From the NCBI RefSeq assembly GCF_003426025.1, contig NZ_QJSH01000013.1, forward strand, positions 26,871 to 90,870: a stretch of DNA of 64,000 bases. The letters run 5' to 3'. The notes beneath the pieces were generated by a model. The model worked only from the letters and a program-made list of their open reading frames with translations, made no database searches and was not told the origin of the DNA. This DNA is from Paraliobacillus quinghaiensis (GTDB lineage: Bacteria > Bacillota > Bacilli > Bacillales > Amphibacillaceae). Positions 33,685-43,020 of the stretch are shown in pieces. Positions within the stretch are counted from its first letter, which is position 1; each line of letters begins with the position of its first letter. A program made the position numbers and the translations under genes.

Positions 33685-33740
33685 GTTCAAATAGCTACAA
33701 ACAAGAGGCAAAACCTCTCGTTTGTTGGCTAATTTTGAAC
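33685..33740 (-). other. Long hairpin between rpoB and rpoC
   Basis: Outer GTTCAAA/TTTGAAC and inner ACAAACGAGAGG/CCTCTTGTTTGT arms (loop TTTTG) form a ~56-nt stem-loop. No U-tract follows, so it is more likely an mRNA processing or stability structure than a terminator. Confidence 0.6.
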
Positions 33741-33781
33741 AACTTTTCCCGTGTAAAATGATACAAATAGAAACTGTCTAC

Positions 33782-36700
33782 TTATTTACTTTCTAGTTCT
33801 AAGTTAAAATGATCAGCAGATTGACTCTCTTCTTCCTCAATATCACGAAGTTCAATTTCTTCTTCGTCAGCTGACAGCATTTTCACATCCATACCAAGAC
33901 TTTGTAATTCTTTTATTAATACTTTAAAAGATTCAGGTATACCAGGTTCTGGTACATTGTCTCCTTTAACAATTGCTTCATATGTTTTCACACGACCGAC
34001 AACATCATCTGACTTCACAGTTAGAATTTCTTGCAATGTATAAGCAGCACCATAAGCTTCTAGTGCCCATACTTCCATTTCACCGAAACGTTGTCCACCA
34101 AATTGTGCTTTACCACCTAATGGTTGCTGTGTAACAAGTGAGTATGGTCCAGTAGAACGAGCATGCAATTTATCATCTACCATGTGTGCAAGTTTAATCA
34201 TATACATCACACCAACAGATACACGATTATCAAATGGTTCACCACTACGTCCGTCGTAAAGAACCGTTTTTGCATCCCTAGCCATTCCTGCTTCTTGGAT
34301 AGTTTCCCATACATCTTCTTCTCGTGCTCCATCAAATACAGGAGATGCTACATGGATACCTAGTTGTCTCGCTGCCATACCAAGGTGCAACTCTAGCACC
34401 TGACCAATATTCATACGAGAAGGTACACCTAATGGGTTTAACATGATATCGATTGGCGTACCATCAGGCATAAACGGCATATCCTCTTCTGGCAATATCT
34501 TAGAGATAACACCTTTGTTACCATGACGTCCAGCCATTTTATCGCCCTCATGAATCTTACGCTTTTGCACGATATAACAACGAACTAATTGGTTCACACC
34601 AGGCGGTAACTCGTCACCATCTTCACGGTTAAATATTTTAACATCTAACACAATACCACCAGCACCGTGTGGTACTCGTAGTGATGTATCACGAACTTCA
34701 CGAGCTTTTTCACCAAAGATAGCATGTAGTAATCGTTCTTCAGCAGATAATTCGGTTACGCCCTTAGGTGTAACTTTACCTACTAATAGATCGCCATCTT
34801 CCACTTCCGCACCAACGCGGATGATTCCTCTTTCGTCAAGATCACTTAATGCATCTTCTCCGACATTTGGAATATCTCTTGTTATTTCTTCAGGCCCTAA
34901 TTTTGTATCGCGTGCTTCTGATTCATATTCTTCAATATGAATAGAAGTGTAGACATCATCTTTTACTAAGCGCTCACTCATGATAATGGCATCCTCATAG
35001 TTATACCCTTCCCACGTCATGAAACCTACTAAAACATTCTGCCCTAAAGCTAGCTCTCCGTCTTCCATTGAAGGTCCATCTGCTAGGATTTCGCCTACAG
35101 TTACCTGATCACCCACACTTACGATTGGACGTTGATTATAACAAGATCCTTGGTTAGAACGAATGAATTTTTGTAAACGATATTTATCTACATCGCCTTT
35201 TACTTTTTTACCATCAACTTCTGAAACACGACGAACATGAATTTCTTTCGCTTCTACACGTTCCACAACACCCTCGTGTCTATTAATAACAGCAGCACCA
35301 GAGTCTTTACCTGATACATACTCCATTCCAGTTCCAACAATTGGCGAGCGTGGTTGCAATAATGGAACAGCTTGACGTTGCATGTTCGCACCCATAAGTG
35401 CACGGTTCGAGTCATCATTCTCTAAGAATGGAATACAAGCCGTCGCAGCAGACACAACCTGCTTTGGTGATACATCCATATAATCAATACGGTCACGTGA
35501 TACAATAACGTTTTCGTCACGGAAACGTGAAATAACTTCTTCGTCAATAAATGAACCATCTTCAGCTAATTTTGCATTTGCTTGTGCAACAACATAATTA
35601 TCTTGTTCATCTGCAGTTAAGTAATCATAGCGATCTGTCACTTTACCAGTCTCAGGATCAACACGACGATATGGCGTTTCAATAAAACCAAATTTATTTA
35701 CTTTTGCATATGAAGAAAGAGAGTTAATTAAACCAATATTCGGACCCTCAGGTGTTTCAATTGGACACATACGACCATAGTGTGAATAGTGTACGTCACG
35801 CACTTCAAACCCTGCACGTTCACGCGTTAAACCACCTGGTCCTAATGCAGACAAACGACGTTTATGCGTTAGTTCTGCTAATGGATTCGTTTGGTCCATA
35901 AATTGAGAGAGCTGTGAACTACCAAAAAACTCTTTAATTGACGCAATAACTGGACGTATATTGATCAATTGTTGCGGTGTAATTGCTGATGTATCTTGAA
36001 TAGACATACGCTCACGTACGACTCGCTCCATTCGGGAAAGTCCGATACGGAATTGGTTTTGTAGTAATTCACCTACAGAACGTAGTCTACGGTTACCCAA
36101 GTGATCAATATCATCTGTGTCACCAACTTGATGTAAGATGTTAAAGAAATAATTAATTGCTGCTAGAATATCAGATGGTGCAATGTTTTTTATTGCATCA
36201 TCAACAGTTCCATTACCAATTACATTTAATGTTCTTTCACCTTCTGGATCAGTCGGGTCAACAATTTTAATTACTTGAATTTTAATTGGATCTTCTAAGA
36301 CACCTTCGTTTGGCTGAATATATTGTTCTCCAAAACTATCTGCTTCTCCATCCAAATAAGGTAAGATTTTATCTAATAAACGACGATCTAATTTATCACC
36401 TTTTTGCGCTAATACTTCTCCTGTTTCGTGATCCACTAATGTTTCTGCTAAAATCTGATTGAAAAGTCGATTCTTAATGTGCAACTTCTTATTCATTTTG
36501 TAGCGACCAACATGCGCCAAATCATAACGCTTTGGATCAAAAAATCTAGAAACTAATAAACTTTTTGCATTTTCCACAGTAGGTGGTTCTCCAGGGCGTA
36601 AACGCTCGTAAATTTCTAGTAAGGCTTTTTCACTTGTTTCTGTATTATCTTTTTCTAATGTATTTTTTAAATATTCGTTTTCACCGATTAGATCAATAAT

Positions 36701-37318
36701 TTCTTGATCATTACTGAATCCTAGAGCACGTAATAAAACAGTGATAGGTAGTTTTCTAGTCCGGTCTATACGAACATGCACAACATCTTTGGCATCTGTT
36801 TCAAACTCAAGCCAAGCTCCTCTATTAGGAATAACTGTAGCTTTGTATCCTCGCTTGCCGTTTTTATCAATCTTTTCACTGTAATATACACTTGGTGAAC
36901 GAACGAGTTGTGATACAATAACACGCTCAGCTCCATTGATGACAAAAGTACCAGTGTCCGTCATCAACGGGAAATCCCCCATAAATACTTCTTGCTCTTT
37001 TACTTCGCCTGTTTCATTATTTAATAAACGAACCTTTACACGAAGCGGGGCATTATAAGTAACATCTCTTTCTTTGGATTCTCCTACAGGATATTTCGGC
37101 TCACCTAAGCTGTAATCAACAAACTCTAATGATAAATTACCTGCAAAATCCTCAATTGGAGAAATATCTTTAAACATTTCTCGTAAACCTTCCTCTAAAA
37201 ACCACTCGTAGGAAGCTGTTTGAATCTCGATAAGATTTGGTAGTTCCAATACCTCACTAATACGTGCGTAGCTTCTGCGCTGGCGGTGTCGTCCATACTG
37301 AACTAGCTGACCTGTCAA
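33782..37318 (-). CDS. rpoB: RNA polymerase beta subunit
   Basis: Beta, 1178 aa from a TTG start at 37318 ([15 protein letters not shown]), the start used in Bacillus; GAGGGGTGA lies 5 nt upstream, while the in-frame GTG at 37327 overlaps it. The rifampicin pocket ([31 protein letters not shown]) has wild-type residues at the usual resistance positions, predicting sensitivity. Also visible: [17 protein letters not shown] and [24 protein letters not shown]. The acidic C-terminal tail is somewhat shorter than in B. subtilis. The leader is unusually long and structured. Confidence 0.98.
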   Translation of the reverse strand: MTGQLVQYGRHRQRRSYARISEVLELPNLIEIQTASYEWFLEEGLREMFKDISPIEDFAGNLSLEFVDYSLGEPKYPVGESKERDVTYNAPLRVKVRLLNNETGEVKEQEVFMGDFPLMTDTGTFVINGAERVIVSQLVRSPSVYYSEKIDKNGKRGYKATVIPNRGAWLEFETDAKDVVHVRIDRTRKLPITVLLRALGFSNDQEIIDLIGENEYLKNTLEKDNTETSEKALLEIYERLRPGEPPTVENAKSLLVSRFFDPKRYDLAHVGRYKMNKKLHIKNRLFNQILAETLVDHETGEVLAQKGDKLDRRLLDKILPYLDGEADSFGEQYIQPNEGVLEDPIKIQVIKIVDPTDPEGERTLNVIGNGTVDDAIKNIAPSDILAAINYFFNILHQVGDTDDIDHLGNRRLRSVGELLQNQFRIGLSRMERVVRERMSIQDTSAITPQQLINIRPVIASIKEFFGSSQLSQFMDQTNPLAELTHKRRLSALGPGGLTRERAGFEVRDVHYSHYGRMCPIETPEGPNIGLINSLSSYAKVNKFGFIETPYRRVDPETGKVTDRYDYLTADEQDNYVVAQANAKLAEDGSFIDEEVISRFRDENVIVSRDRIDYMDVSPKQVVSAATACIPFLENDDSNRALMGANMQRQAVPLLQPRSPIVGTGMEYVSGKDSGAAVINRHEGVVERVEAKEIHVRRVSEVDGKKVKGDVDKYRLQKFIRSNQGSCYNQRPIVSVGDQVTVGEILADGPSMEDGELALGQNVLVGFMTWEGYNYEDAIIMSERLVKDDVYTSIHIEEYESEARDTKLGPEEITRDIPNVGEDALSDLDERGIIRVGAEVEDGDLLVGKVTPKGVTELSAEERLLHAIFGEKAREVRDTSLRVPHGAGGIVLDVKIFNREDGDELPPGVNQLVRCYIVQKRKIHEGDKMAGRHGNKGVISKILPEEDMPFMPDGTPIDIMLNPLGVPSRMNIGQVLELHLGMAARQLGIHVASPVFDGAREEDVWETIQEAGMARDAKTVLYDGRSGEPFDNRVSVGVMYMIKLAHMVDDKLHARSTGPYSLVTQQPLGGKAQFGGQRFGEMEVWALEAYGAAYTLQEILTVKSDDVVGRVKTYEAIVKGDNVPEPGIPESFKVLIKELQSLGMDVKMLSADEEEIELRDIEEEESQSADHFNLELESK

Positions 37319-37350
37319 CTGCTTCACCCCTCAAATCAAGAATAGAAAAC

Positions 37351-37389
37351 AAAAAAGCTTAATCAATCAAAAAGATTTTTTATTAAGCT
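37351..37389 (-). terminator. Terminator-like hairpin just before rpoB
   Basis: Stem AGCTTAAT/ATTAAGCT with an inner AATC/GATT stem, followed by six U, ending about 20 nt before the rpoB ribosome binding site. It would act as an attenuator of rpoBC. Confidence 0.65.
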
Positions 37390-37429
37390 CGTAAATCTTT
37401 GTCCAAATCCACTAATATTTTTACTGCTA

Positions 37430-37457
37430 TTGACTTATGTAGTGGAAAAGGTATAAT
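37430..37457 (+). promoter_or_regulatory. Plus-strand promoter antisense to rpoB leader
   Basis: TTGACT (37430-37435), 16-bp spacer, TATAAT (37452-37457) on the plus strand, opposite in direction to all nearby genes. No plus-strand gene follows; transcripts would run antisense to the rpoB leader and rsmC. Confidence 0.5.
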
Positions 37458-37469
37458 TTAATCAGAATA

Positions 37470-37494
37470 AAAATTGTTCGGCGCATTACCGAAC
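37470..37494 (-). terminator. Terminator-like hairpin in rpoB leader
   Basis: GTTCGG/CCGAAC with a 7-nt loop, followed by AAUUUUUAUU on the minus strand, about 150 nt before rpoB and 235 nt after the upstream promoter. Confidence 0.7.
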
Positions 37495-37496
37495 GG

Positions 37497-37524
37497 ACTT
37501 GTAAATGATATTTTATTTACAAGT
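37497..37524 (-). other. Stem-loop adjoining rpoB leader terminator
   Basis: Perfect 10-bp arms ACTTGTAAAT / ATTTACAAGT with an 8-nt loop, directly upstream of the 37470-37494 hairpin in the transcript. Confidence 0.65.
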
Positions 37525-37732
37525 TAATATAAAAACATCTACCATAAAAGTAAATGATCTAGATGATTCTTTTTCTTATGGATAGCTAATAGAGTATACT
37601 AACCTCTACCAATTTAACCACTTCTACATACTAACCCAAAACTCTTACCATTGTTTCCATTTTAGGTCTAAATATACATAAAATTGCACAAATCACTTCT
37701 TGACAAACGAATCGACCTATTGGCATTTTTCA

Positions 37733-37761
37733 ATGCTACCACAATCGACCAGTAGAGTCAA
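37733..37761 (-). promoter_or_regulatory. rpoB-rpoC promoter
   Basis: TTGACT (37756-37761), 17-bp spacer, TAGCAT (37733-37738), immediately after rsmC. It implies a ~400-nt untranslated leader for rpoBC. Confidence 0.75.
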
Positions 37762-37773
37762 TCTTTTTTTGTG

Positions 37774-38373
37774 TTATTTTTTTGCGCGTATAACCATGTA
37801 TCCTTTGTTTTTTCGGACCGTTTCAACCACTGAAAATAATTGATCCATCTTCTTAAAAGCCGAAGGCGCTCCTTGTTTCTTCTGTATAACCACCCATAGC
37901 TCACCACCTAGTGCTAATGCATGAAAACTATCTTCAAAAATTTGATGTACAACTTGTTTACCAGCACGAATTGGCGGATTTGTTAAAACAGCAGCATATT
38001 TATGATCTGGCAATGACTCAAAACGATCACTTAGATAAAACGAAACATTGCTAATGTTGTTCTTCGCTGCATTTTCTTTCGCCAAGGTAATAGCTCTCTC
38101 ATTAATATCACTTAACACTATCTGACGTTCCGGAAATGCTTTAGCAAGCGAAATACCGACCGGCCCATAACCACAACCAAGATCCACAATATCTCCACTA
38201 ATACCAGGGAGATCAAAAGCATCTATTAGTGTTCTAGAACCAAAATCTACTTCATTTTTAGAAAAAACTCCAACATCACTTGTAAATTGAAAGGAATTAC
38301 CACGTAGATCAAATGTCCACGTTTTGGGGTCACTTTTTGATTGGGGTTGATTTACAAAGTATTGCTCAGACAT
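37774..38373 (-). CDS. rsmC: Class I SAM-dependent methyltransferase, RsmC-like
   Basis: A 199-aa protein (YbxB type) of the RsmC/RlmG small-domain methyltransferases that modify guanine N2 in rRNA. SAM motif I is VDLGCGYGPVGISLAKAFP, the acidic residue SDINERAI follows, and the catalytic NPPIRAGK (NPPF/Y-like with Ile in the fourth position) is near residue 130. Placed between rplL and rpoB, as in Bacillus. The exact rRNA target in this group is not proven by sequence. Confidence 0.9.
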   Translation of the reverse strand: MSEQYFVNQPQSKSDPKTWTFDLRGNSFQFTSDVGVFSKNEVDFGSRTLIDAFDLPGISGDIVDLGCGYGPVGISLAKAFPERQIVLSDINERAITLAKENAAKNNISNVSFYLSDRFESLPDHKYAAVLTNPPIRAGKQVVHQIFEDSFHALALGGELWVVIQKKQGAPSAFKKMDQLFSVVETVRKNKGYMVIRAKK

Positions 38374-38399
38374 ATTAGCACCTACTTTAATTAATAAAC

Positions 38400-38440
38400 A
38401 TGTGTAAAGCTCGCCTAAGATAAATAGACGAGCTTCACAT
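38400..38440 (-). terminator. Hairpin after rplL
   Basis: ATGTG-AAGCTCG / CGAGCTT-TACACAT arms, 11 nt after the rplL stop; only a weak U-rich tail follows. Likely 3' end or partial terminator of rplJ-rplL before rsmC. Confidence 0.55.
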
Positions 38441-38450
38441 TAATCATTTC

Positions 38451-38813
38451 TTACTTCACTTCTACAGAAGCGCCTACTTCTTCAAGCTTAGCTTTCATTT
38501 CTTCTGCTTCATCTTTAGAAACGCCTTCTTTGATTGCGCCAGGTGCGTTATCTACAAGATCTTTCGCATCTTTAAGTCCAAGACCTGTAATTTCACGAAC
38601 AGCTTTTACAACTTTAATTTTAGATGATCCAGCGCTTGCTAGAACAACATCAAATTCAGTTTTTTCTTCTGCAACTTCTCCACCAGCAGCTCCACCAACC
38701 GCTACAGGGGCAGCAGCTGTTACACCAAATTCTTCTTCAATTGCTTTAACAAGATCGTTCAATTCAAGAACAGACATTTCTTTAATTTGTTCAATAATTT
38801 GCTCTTTAGACAT
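38451..38813 (-). CDS. rplL: 50S ribosomal protein L7/L12
   Basis: L7/L12, 120 aa, the multicopy stalk protein that recruits translation GTPases. The N-terminal dimerisation helix ([31 protein letters not shown]), Ala/Gly-rich hinge and C-terminal domain ([39 protein letters not shown]) are complete. Seventy-seven bp after rplJ. Confidence 0.98.
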   Translation of the reverse strand: MSKEQIIEQIKEMSVLELNDLVKAIEEEFGVTAAAPVAVGGAAGGEVAEEKTEFDVVLASAGSSKIKVVKAVREITGLGLKDAKDLVDNAPGAIKEGVSKDEAEEMKAKLEEVGASVEVK

Positions 38814-38890
38814 TATATTTTCCTCCTAGTTTATGTTTTAATTATTTTTATTCGTTTCATGCGATTGCTTTTTCACTTAAGAATAAGTGC

Positions 38891-39391
38891 TTAAGCACCT
38901 TGCTCTTCTTTTTGTTCTGCAACAGCTTTTGTTGCGTATGCAAAGTTACGAACTGGCGCTTGTAATACGCTAAGCAACATAGAAAGTAATCCTTCGTAAT
39001 TCGGTAGGTTTGCAAGTTCTTTGATTTGATCAATCGTTGCAACACTTCCCTCGATTACGCCGCCTTTAATTTCTAGTGCTTCATGGTCTTTTGCAAAGTT
39101 GTTTAATATTTTTGCCGGAGCAACTACATCATCTTTGCTAAAAGCAATGGCAGTCGGTCCTGCAAGTACATCATTCAATTCTGCAAGTTCCACTTCTTCT
39201 GTCGCACGGCGCGTCATAGTGTTTTTATACACTTTAAAATCTACACCAGCTTCACGAAGTTGACCACGAAGTTCTGTTACTTCTGCTACATCAAGGCCAC
39301 GATAATCTACAAGGATGGTAGATTTACTATCGCGGAACTTTTCAGCAATTTCAGATACGACTTGTTTTTTCTGTTCAATAATAGTTGACAT
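38891..39391 (-). CDS. rplJ: 50S ribosomal protein L10
   Basis: L10, 166 aa, base of the stalk that holds L7/L12 dimers and binds its own leader. Family features: [47 protein letters not shown] and the C-terminal helix for L7/L12. Start ATG 39391 with GGAGGTG 6 nt upstream; the in-frame GTG at 39400 lies in the ribosome binding site. Confidence 0.97.
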   Translation of the reverse strand: MSTIIEQKKQVVSEIAEKFRDSKSTILVDYRGLDVAEVTELRGQLREAGVDFKVYKNTMTRRATEEVELAELNDVLAGPTAIAFSKDDVVAPAKILNNFAKDHEALEIKGGVIEGSVATIDQIKELANLPNYEGLLSMLLSVLQAPVRNFAYATKAVAEQKEEQGA

Positions 39392-39462
39392 GAGTTCCAC
39401 CTCCTATTGACTTATCATCATACCGAAACATTAGGTTTGTCTTTTATCAATAATTCTAAGAT

Positions 39463-39629
39463 AAAAAAGCCTCCATGTCTGCAGTAGACATGAAGGCTTG
39501 TTTGAATTCATCAGATATCACTTAAACGGATCATCTCATATTTATTCAGACACCTCGGTAGGTTATTAAGCTTATGCAAGCACCTACTGTCTACGGTATA
39601 ACGTATTCTTTTTATTTACAACATTGTTC
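39463..39629 (-). promoter_or_regulatory. L10 leader with terminator (rplJL attenuation)
   Basis: The ~165-nt leader has the CUACCGAGGUG segment with flanking complementary GUAGGUGC/ACCUAC pieces typical of the L10 leader. It ends in a 14-bp terminator stem (39467-39480/39486-39499) followed by six U, about 70 nt before rplJ. L10 binding is known to control this operon in Bacillus. Confidence 0.8.
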
Positions 39630-39658
39630 ATTATAGCCAAGCACAGCTATAAAGTCAA
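39630..39658 (-). promoter_or_regulatory. rplJ-rplL promoter
   Basis: TTGACT (39653-39658), 17-bp spacer, TATAAT (39630-39635), directly after the rplA stop. Confidence 0.9.
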
Positions 39659-39669
39659 TAGTCAATTAC

Positions 39670-40365
39670 TTATTTTGTGAAAGTTGATGGGTCTACTTTG
39701 ATTCCAGGTCCCATTGTAGAAGTTACTGCTGCATTACGCACGTAAACACCTTTTGCTGCTTGTGGCTTTGCTTTCATTAAAGTTTCAGCCAACGCATCGA
39801 AGTTTTCTACAAGCTTATCTAGATCAAAAGAAGCTTTTCCAATAGCAACGTGAATGTTTGATTGACGATCAACGCGGTATTCTACTTTACCAGCTTTGAT
39901 TTCTTTAATCGCTTTTTCAACTTCAAATGTTACTGTACCAGTTTTAGGGTTTGGCATTAGACCTTTTGGTCCAAGTACACGTCCTAATTTACCAACTTCA
40001 GCCATCATGTCTGGAGTTGCTACAACAACATCAAATTCGAACCATCCTTGATTAATTTTGTTGATCAAGTCCTGTTCACCAACATAATCAGCTCCAGCAG
40101 CTTCCGCTTCTTTCGCTTTATCACCTTTAGCAAAAACTAAAACCGTTTGTGTTTTACCAGTTCCGTGTGGCAATACCATTGCACCACGAATTTGTTGGTC
40201 AGCTTTCTTTGGGTCTACACCCAAACGAAATGCCGCTTCTACAGTTTCGTCAAAGTTTGCTTTCGCAGTTTTCTTAACTAATTCTAATGCTTCTCTAGCA
40301 TCATATTGTTTTGTACGATCAACAAGATTAGCTAACTCTTGTTGTTTTTTCGTCTTTTTAGCCAT
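39670..40365 (-). CDS. rplA: 50S ribosomal protein L1
   Basis: L1, 231 aa, the mobile stalk that handles E-site tRNA. It shows [61 protein letters not shown] and [21 protein letters not shown]. It is separated from rplK by 181 bp that contains a terminator-like hairpin and a possible L1-binding leader. Confidence 0.98.
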   Translation of the reverse strand: MAKKTKKQQELANLVDRTKQYDAREALELVKKTAKANFDETVEAAFRLGVDPKKADQQIRGAMVLPHGTGKTQTVLVFAKGDKAKEAEAAGADYVGEQDLINKINQGWFEFDVVVATPDMMAEVGKLGRVLGPKGLMPNPKTGTVTFEVEKAIKEIKAGKVEYRVDRQSNIHVAIGKASFDLDKLVENFDALAETLMKAKPQAAKGVYVRNAAVTSTMGPGIKVDPSTFTK

Positions 40366-40477
40366 TATTTTTCCTCCTTGAATGTGGTTTTAACGGTTAT
40401 ACCTCCCACTTAAAAAAGCGGATCCTGTAACTTACAAGCAGTAACAGGTACTAGATTACTCTAGCTCACCATCTTAC

Positions 40478-40520
40478 AAAAAGGTTGCGAAATGGCCTAG
40501 AACTCCATCACCGCAACCTT
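40478..40520 (-). terminator. Intercistronic terminator rplK-rplA
   Basis: GGTTGCG/CGCAACC outer stem with ATGG/CCAT inside, followed by UUUUUG, 27 nt after the rplK stop. Between it and rplA is a CCTGT/ACAGG stem-loop. Together they could attenuate rplA relative to rplK. Confidence 0.65.
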
Positions 40521-40546
40521 CTCTTCCATCAGTCTAAGCTGTGGGA

Positions 40547-40972
40547 TTAGTCTTCAATAACAATACCCATACTACGCGCAGTACCTTCTACCATACGCAT
40601 AGCAGCTTCAACATCAGCAGCGTTTAAATCAGGCATTTTTGTTTCTGCGATCTCTTTTACTTTGTCACGCTTCAACGTCGCAACTTTATTGCGATTTGGT
40701 TCACCTGATCCAGAATCGATACCTGCTGCTTTCTTAAGTAGCACAGCAGCTGGCGGAGTTTTTGTGATAAATGTAAAGGAACGGTCTTCAAAAACCGAAA
40801 TTTCTACCGGAATAATCATACCTGCCTGATCTTGCGTACGAGCATTAAATTCCTTACAAAATCCCATAATGTTAACACCTGCTTGACCTAGTGCTGGTCC
40901 TACTGGTGGTGCTGGATTTGCTTTCCCTGCTGGGATTTGAAGTTTAACTACTTTAATTACTTTTTTAGCCAC
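40547..40972 (-). CDS. rplK: 50S ribosomal protein L11
   Basis: L11, 141 aa, of the GTPase-associated centre ([46 protein letters not shown]). Start is GTG at 40972 with AAGGAGGTG upstream; the 20-residue extension to 41032 is rejected. The thiostrepton-related prolines ([10 protein letters not shown]) are wild-type. Confidence 0.97.
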   Translation of the reverse strand: MAKKVIKVVKLQIPAGKANPAPPVGPALGQAGVNIMGFCKEFNARTQDQAGMIIPVEISVFEDRSFTFITKTPPAAVLLKKAAGIDSGSGEPNRNKVATLKRDKVKEIAETKMPDLNAADVEAAMRMVEGTARSMGIVIED

Positions 40973-41078
40973 GAGACACACCTCCTTAAGTCCGTGATGT
41001 GGTAATAGGGCATCTCTGACCCTCCCACTCATTTCTATACATTTTAAACCTTATACTCGGGGCATAAAGAACATTAAA

Positions 41079-41107
41079 ATTCTAGCACGTTCAAATAGAA
41101 AATGCAA
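41079..41107 (-). promoter_or_regulatory. rplK promoter
   Basis: TTGCAT (41102-41107), 17-bp spacer, TAGAAT (41079-41084). Confidence 0.8.
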
Positions 41108-41148
41108 GTAGTGTTCTAAATTAATTCTTAACTTATTTCTTATACCCT

Positions 41149-41682
41149 TTACAATTTACTAATTTGTGAGAAATCTAATTCAACAGGAGTCTCACGACCG
41201 AACATGTTAACATGGACCTTAACCTTTTGCTTGTCCAAATCAATATGCTCAATTGTACCAGTAAAGTCCGTAAACGGGCCGTCTGTTACTTGAACACTTT
41301 CTTTCAGTTCAAAATCAACTTCTGTAACGGATTCTTCCATACCCATCCGTTTCAAGATCACTTCTACTTCTTCAGGTAGAAGTGGAGTTGGCTTTGTTCC
41401 AGAACCTGCTGAACCGACAAATCCTGTTACCCCCGGTGTATTACGCACAATATACCACGAATCATCAGTCATTACCATCTCCGCTAGAACATAGCCAGGA
41501 AATACTTTTTTCTTCGCAACTTTCTTTTTACCGTTCTTAATCTCTGTCTCTTCATCTTCAGGTACTAAAATACGAAAAATTTTATCTTCCATTCCCATTG
41601 ATTCAAGTCTTTTTTCTAAATTTGTTTTGACTTTATTTTCGTACCCCGAATATGTGTGTACAACAAACCATTCTTTTTCCAT
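41149..41682 (-). CDS. nusG: Transcription factor NusG
   Basis: NusG, 177 aa, binds RNA polymerase and affects pausing and termination. NGN domain (EKEWFVVHTYSGYENKVKTNLEKRLESMGMED ... WYIVRNTPGVTGFVG) and C-terminal KOW domain (QVTDGPFTDFTGTIEHIDLDKQKVKVHVNMFGRETPVELDFSQI). It follows secE across a 137-bp gap that has a terminator-like hairpin. Confidence 0.97.
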   Translation of the reverse strand: MEKEWFVVHTYSGYENKVKTNLEKRLESMGMEDKIFRILVPEDEETEIKNGKKKVAKKKVFPGYVLAEMVMTDDSWYIVRNTPGVTGFVGSAGSGTKPTPLLPEEVEVILKRMGMEESVTEVDFELKESVQVTDGPFTDFTGTIEHIDLDKQKVKVHVNMFGRETPVELDFSQISKL

Positions 41683-41746
41683 TGTTTAGGGCATTCACAC
41701 GCCCGTCCCTCCCTTATTGTAATAACGCATTAATTTTTTCCAATTT

Positions 41747-41767
41747 AAAAAACCCGTAAAAACGGGT
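41747..41767 (-). terminator. Small terminator between secE and nusG
   Basis: ACCCG/CGGGT stem followed by six U on the minus strand, upstream of nusG. No strong promoter is seen between it and nusG, so it is probably leaky. Confidence 0.6.
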
Positions 41768-41819
41768 CTTCTTGTTGTAAACGTCTATTAGTAATCATTA
41801 TAGCATATAATAGCATGTA

Positions 41820-41999
41820 CTATTCAAAAAATAAATTAAGAATTTGTGTAATACCTAAATCTACTATACCGAAATAAATTGCGACAAAAGCAACTGTTGT
41901 AACTACCGTCAGAGTATAACGATATAACTCTCGTCCTCCAGGCCAAGATACTTTTTTCATCTCTCTGGATACATTTTTAAAGAACGTAATAAGATTCAC
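41820..41999 (-). CDS. secE: Preprotein translocase subunit SecE
   Basis: SecE, 59 aa, the single-helix partner of SecY. N-terminal amphipathic region FFKNVSREMKKVSWPGGRELYRYT is followed by one membrane segment (VVTTVAFVAIYFGIVDLGI). Start chosen as GTG 41999 with AGGGGG 9 nt upstream, giving the usual Gram-positive length; upstream in-frame codons overlap rpmG and are not expected to be translated. Confidence 0.92.
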   Translation of the reverse strand: MNLITFFKNVSREMKKVSWPGGRELYRYTLTVVTTVAFVAIYFGIVDLGITQILNLFFE

Positions 42000-42039
42000 A
42001 GGTTGATTCCCCCTAAACTTCACTAAATTAACATATCTT

Positions 42040-42186
42040 TTACTTTGTTTCACGATGGAGTGTGTGCTTGTTACACTTTTTGCAATATTTATTTGTTTGC
42101 AACCGCTCTGCACTTGCCGCATTTTTATAAGAACTATAATTTCTACTTAAACACTCCGTACATGCTAGTATCACTTTTTTTTGCAT
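42040..42186 (-). CDS. rpmG: 50S ribosomal protein L33, zinc-binding type
   Basis: A 48-aa L33 with two CxxC pairs (CTEC at 9-12 and CKKC at 35-38): [19 protein letters not shown], then the [16 protein letters not shown] end. Located just before secE, the standard site of a rpmG paralogue in Bacillus. First gene after a good promoter; the CxxC pairs mark it as the zinc-dependent form. Confidence 0.96.
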   Translation of the reverse strand: MQKKVILACTECLSRNYSSYKNAASAERLQTNKYCKKCNKHTLHRETK

Positions 42187-42220
42187 TTTCTCACCCCTAA
42201 CAAGGGTTATCTACTCTTTT

Positions 42221-42249
42221 AATGTAGCACGGTTATAATGCACTGTCAA
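42221..42249 (-). promoter_or_regulatory. rpmG-secE promoter
   Basis: TTGACA (42244-42249), 17-bp spacer, TACATT (42221-42226), in the gap after sigH. Confidence 0.85.
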
Positions 42250-42279
42250 CGCTTCCTAGACTATTTAGAATTTAGATTG

Positions 42280-42939
42280 CTATAAGCTTATTTCACTTAT
42301 TTCCAGATGGCGCTCCAACTTTCGTTTCACACGTTGTAACGCATTATCAATTGATTTTACGTGTCGCTTCAATTCGCACGAAATCTCTTGATACGTACAC
42401 CCATCTAAATACAATGCAAGTACTTCCTGCTCTAATTCACTAAGTACCTCAGCTAATTTCCCTTCCATAACGCCATACTTCTCTTGATTGATGAGAAGTT
42501 CCTGAGGATCATCAACTACATTTGAATCTGTAAAGACGTCTAACAGTGTTCTAACAGACTCTTCATCATAGATCGGCTTATCAAACGACACATAAGAATT
42601 TAATGGAATATGCTTTTGTCTTGTGGCAGTCTTAATAGCCGTTATTATCTGACGGGTCACACATAATTCAGCAAAGGCTCTAAAAGAAGAAAGCTTGTCT
42701 CCCTTATAATCTCTAATCGCTTTGTACAAACCAATCATACCTTCTTGCATAATATCTTCTTGATCTGCACCAATTAAAAAATATGTTCTAGCTTTTGCCC
42801 GAACAAAAACTTTGTATTTTTTAATTAAAAAGTCCAAAGCCTGACTATGCCCTCGATGAACAAGCATAATAAGCTCGTCGTCTTCAAGCTTTTCTAAGTT
42901 TGTAACGCCATTGTTTACAGACATAAATGTGGCACTCAC
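42280..42939 (-). CDS. sigH: RNA polymerase sigma-H factor
   Basis: SigH, 219 aa, the alternative sigma factor for transition-phase, competence and early sporulation genes in Bacillus. Region 2 is complete (FVRAKARTYFLIGADQEDIMQEGMIGLYKAIRDYKGDKLSSFRAFAELCVTRQIITAIKTATRQKHIPLNSYVS) and region 4 has the helix-turn-helix CTYQEISCELKRHVKSIDNALQRVKRKLE. GTG at 42939 is preferred with GGAGG 8 nt upstream; the ATG at 42924 is possible. Its presence is consistent with an endospore-forming lineage but does not prove sporulation. Confidence 0.96.
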   Translation of the reverse strand: MSATFMSVNNGVTNLEKLEDDELIMLVHRGHSQALDFLIKKYKVFVRAKARTYFLIGADQEDIMQEGMIGLYKAIRDYKGDKLSSFRAFAELCVTRQIITAIKTATRQKHIPLNSYVSFDKPIYDEESVRTLLDVFTDSNVVDDPQELLINQEKYGVMEGKLAEVLSELEQEVLALYLDGCTYQEISCELKRHVKSIDNALQRVKRKLERHLEISEISL

Positions 42940-43020
42940 CTCGGACTCCTCCCGAATGTTAAAAGTAAATATATAGAAATATTATACAGGAAGCGCTTAC
43001 GTATCGTCAACTATACTTTT

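Noticed and set aside
33782..37318. Rifampicin-resistance changes in rpoB
   Set aside because: The resistance cluster residues are those of sensitive strains.
37560..37640. tRNA-like D-arm sequence (GTGGTTAAATTGGTAGAG) in the rpoB leader
   Set aside because: No T-arm GTTCGAATCC, no anticodon arm and no acceptor stem could be completed.
41997..42122. Longer secE reading frame starting at 42122
   Set aside because: The extra N-terminal residues overlap rpmG in another frame and are absent from the SecE family; the GTG at 41999 with AGGGGG fits.
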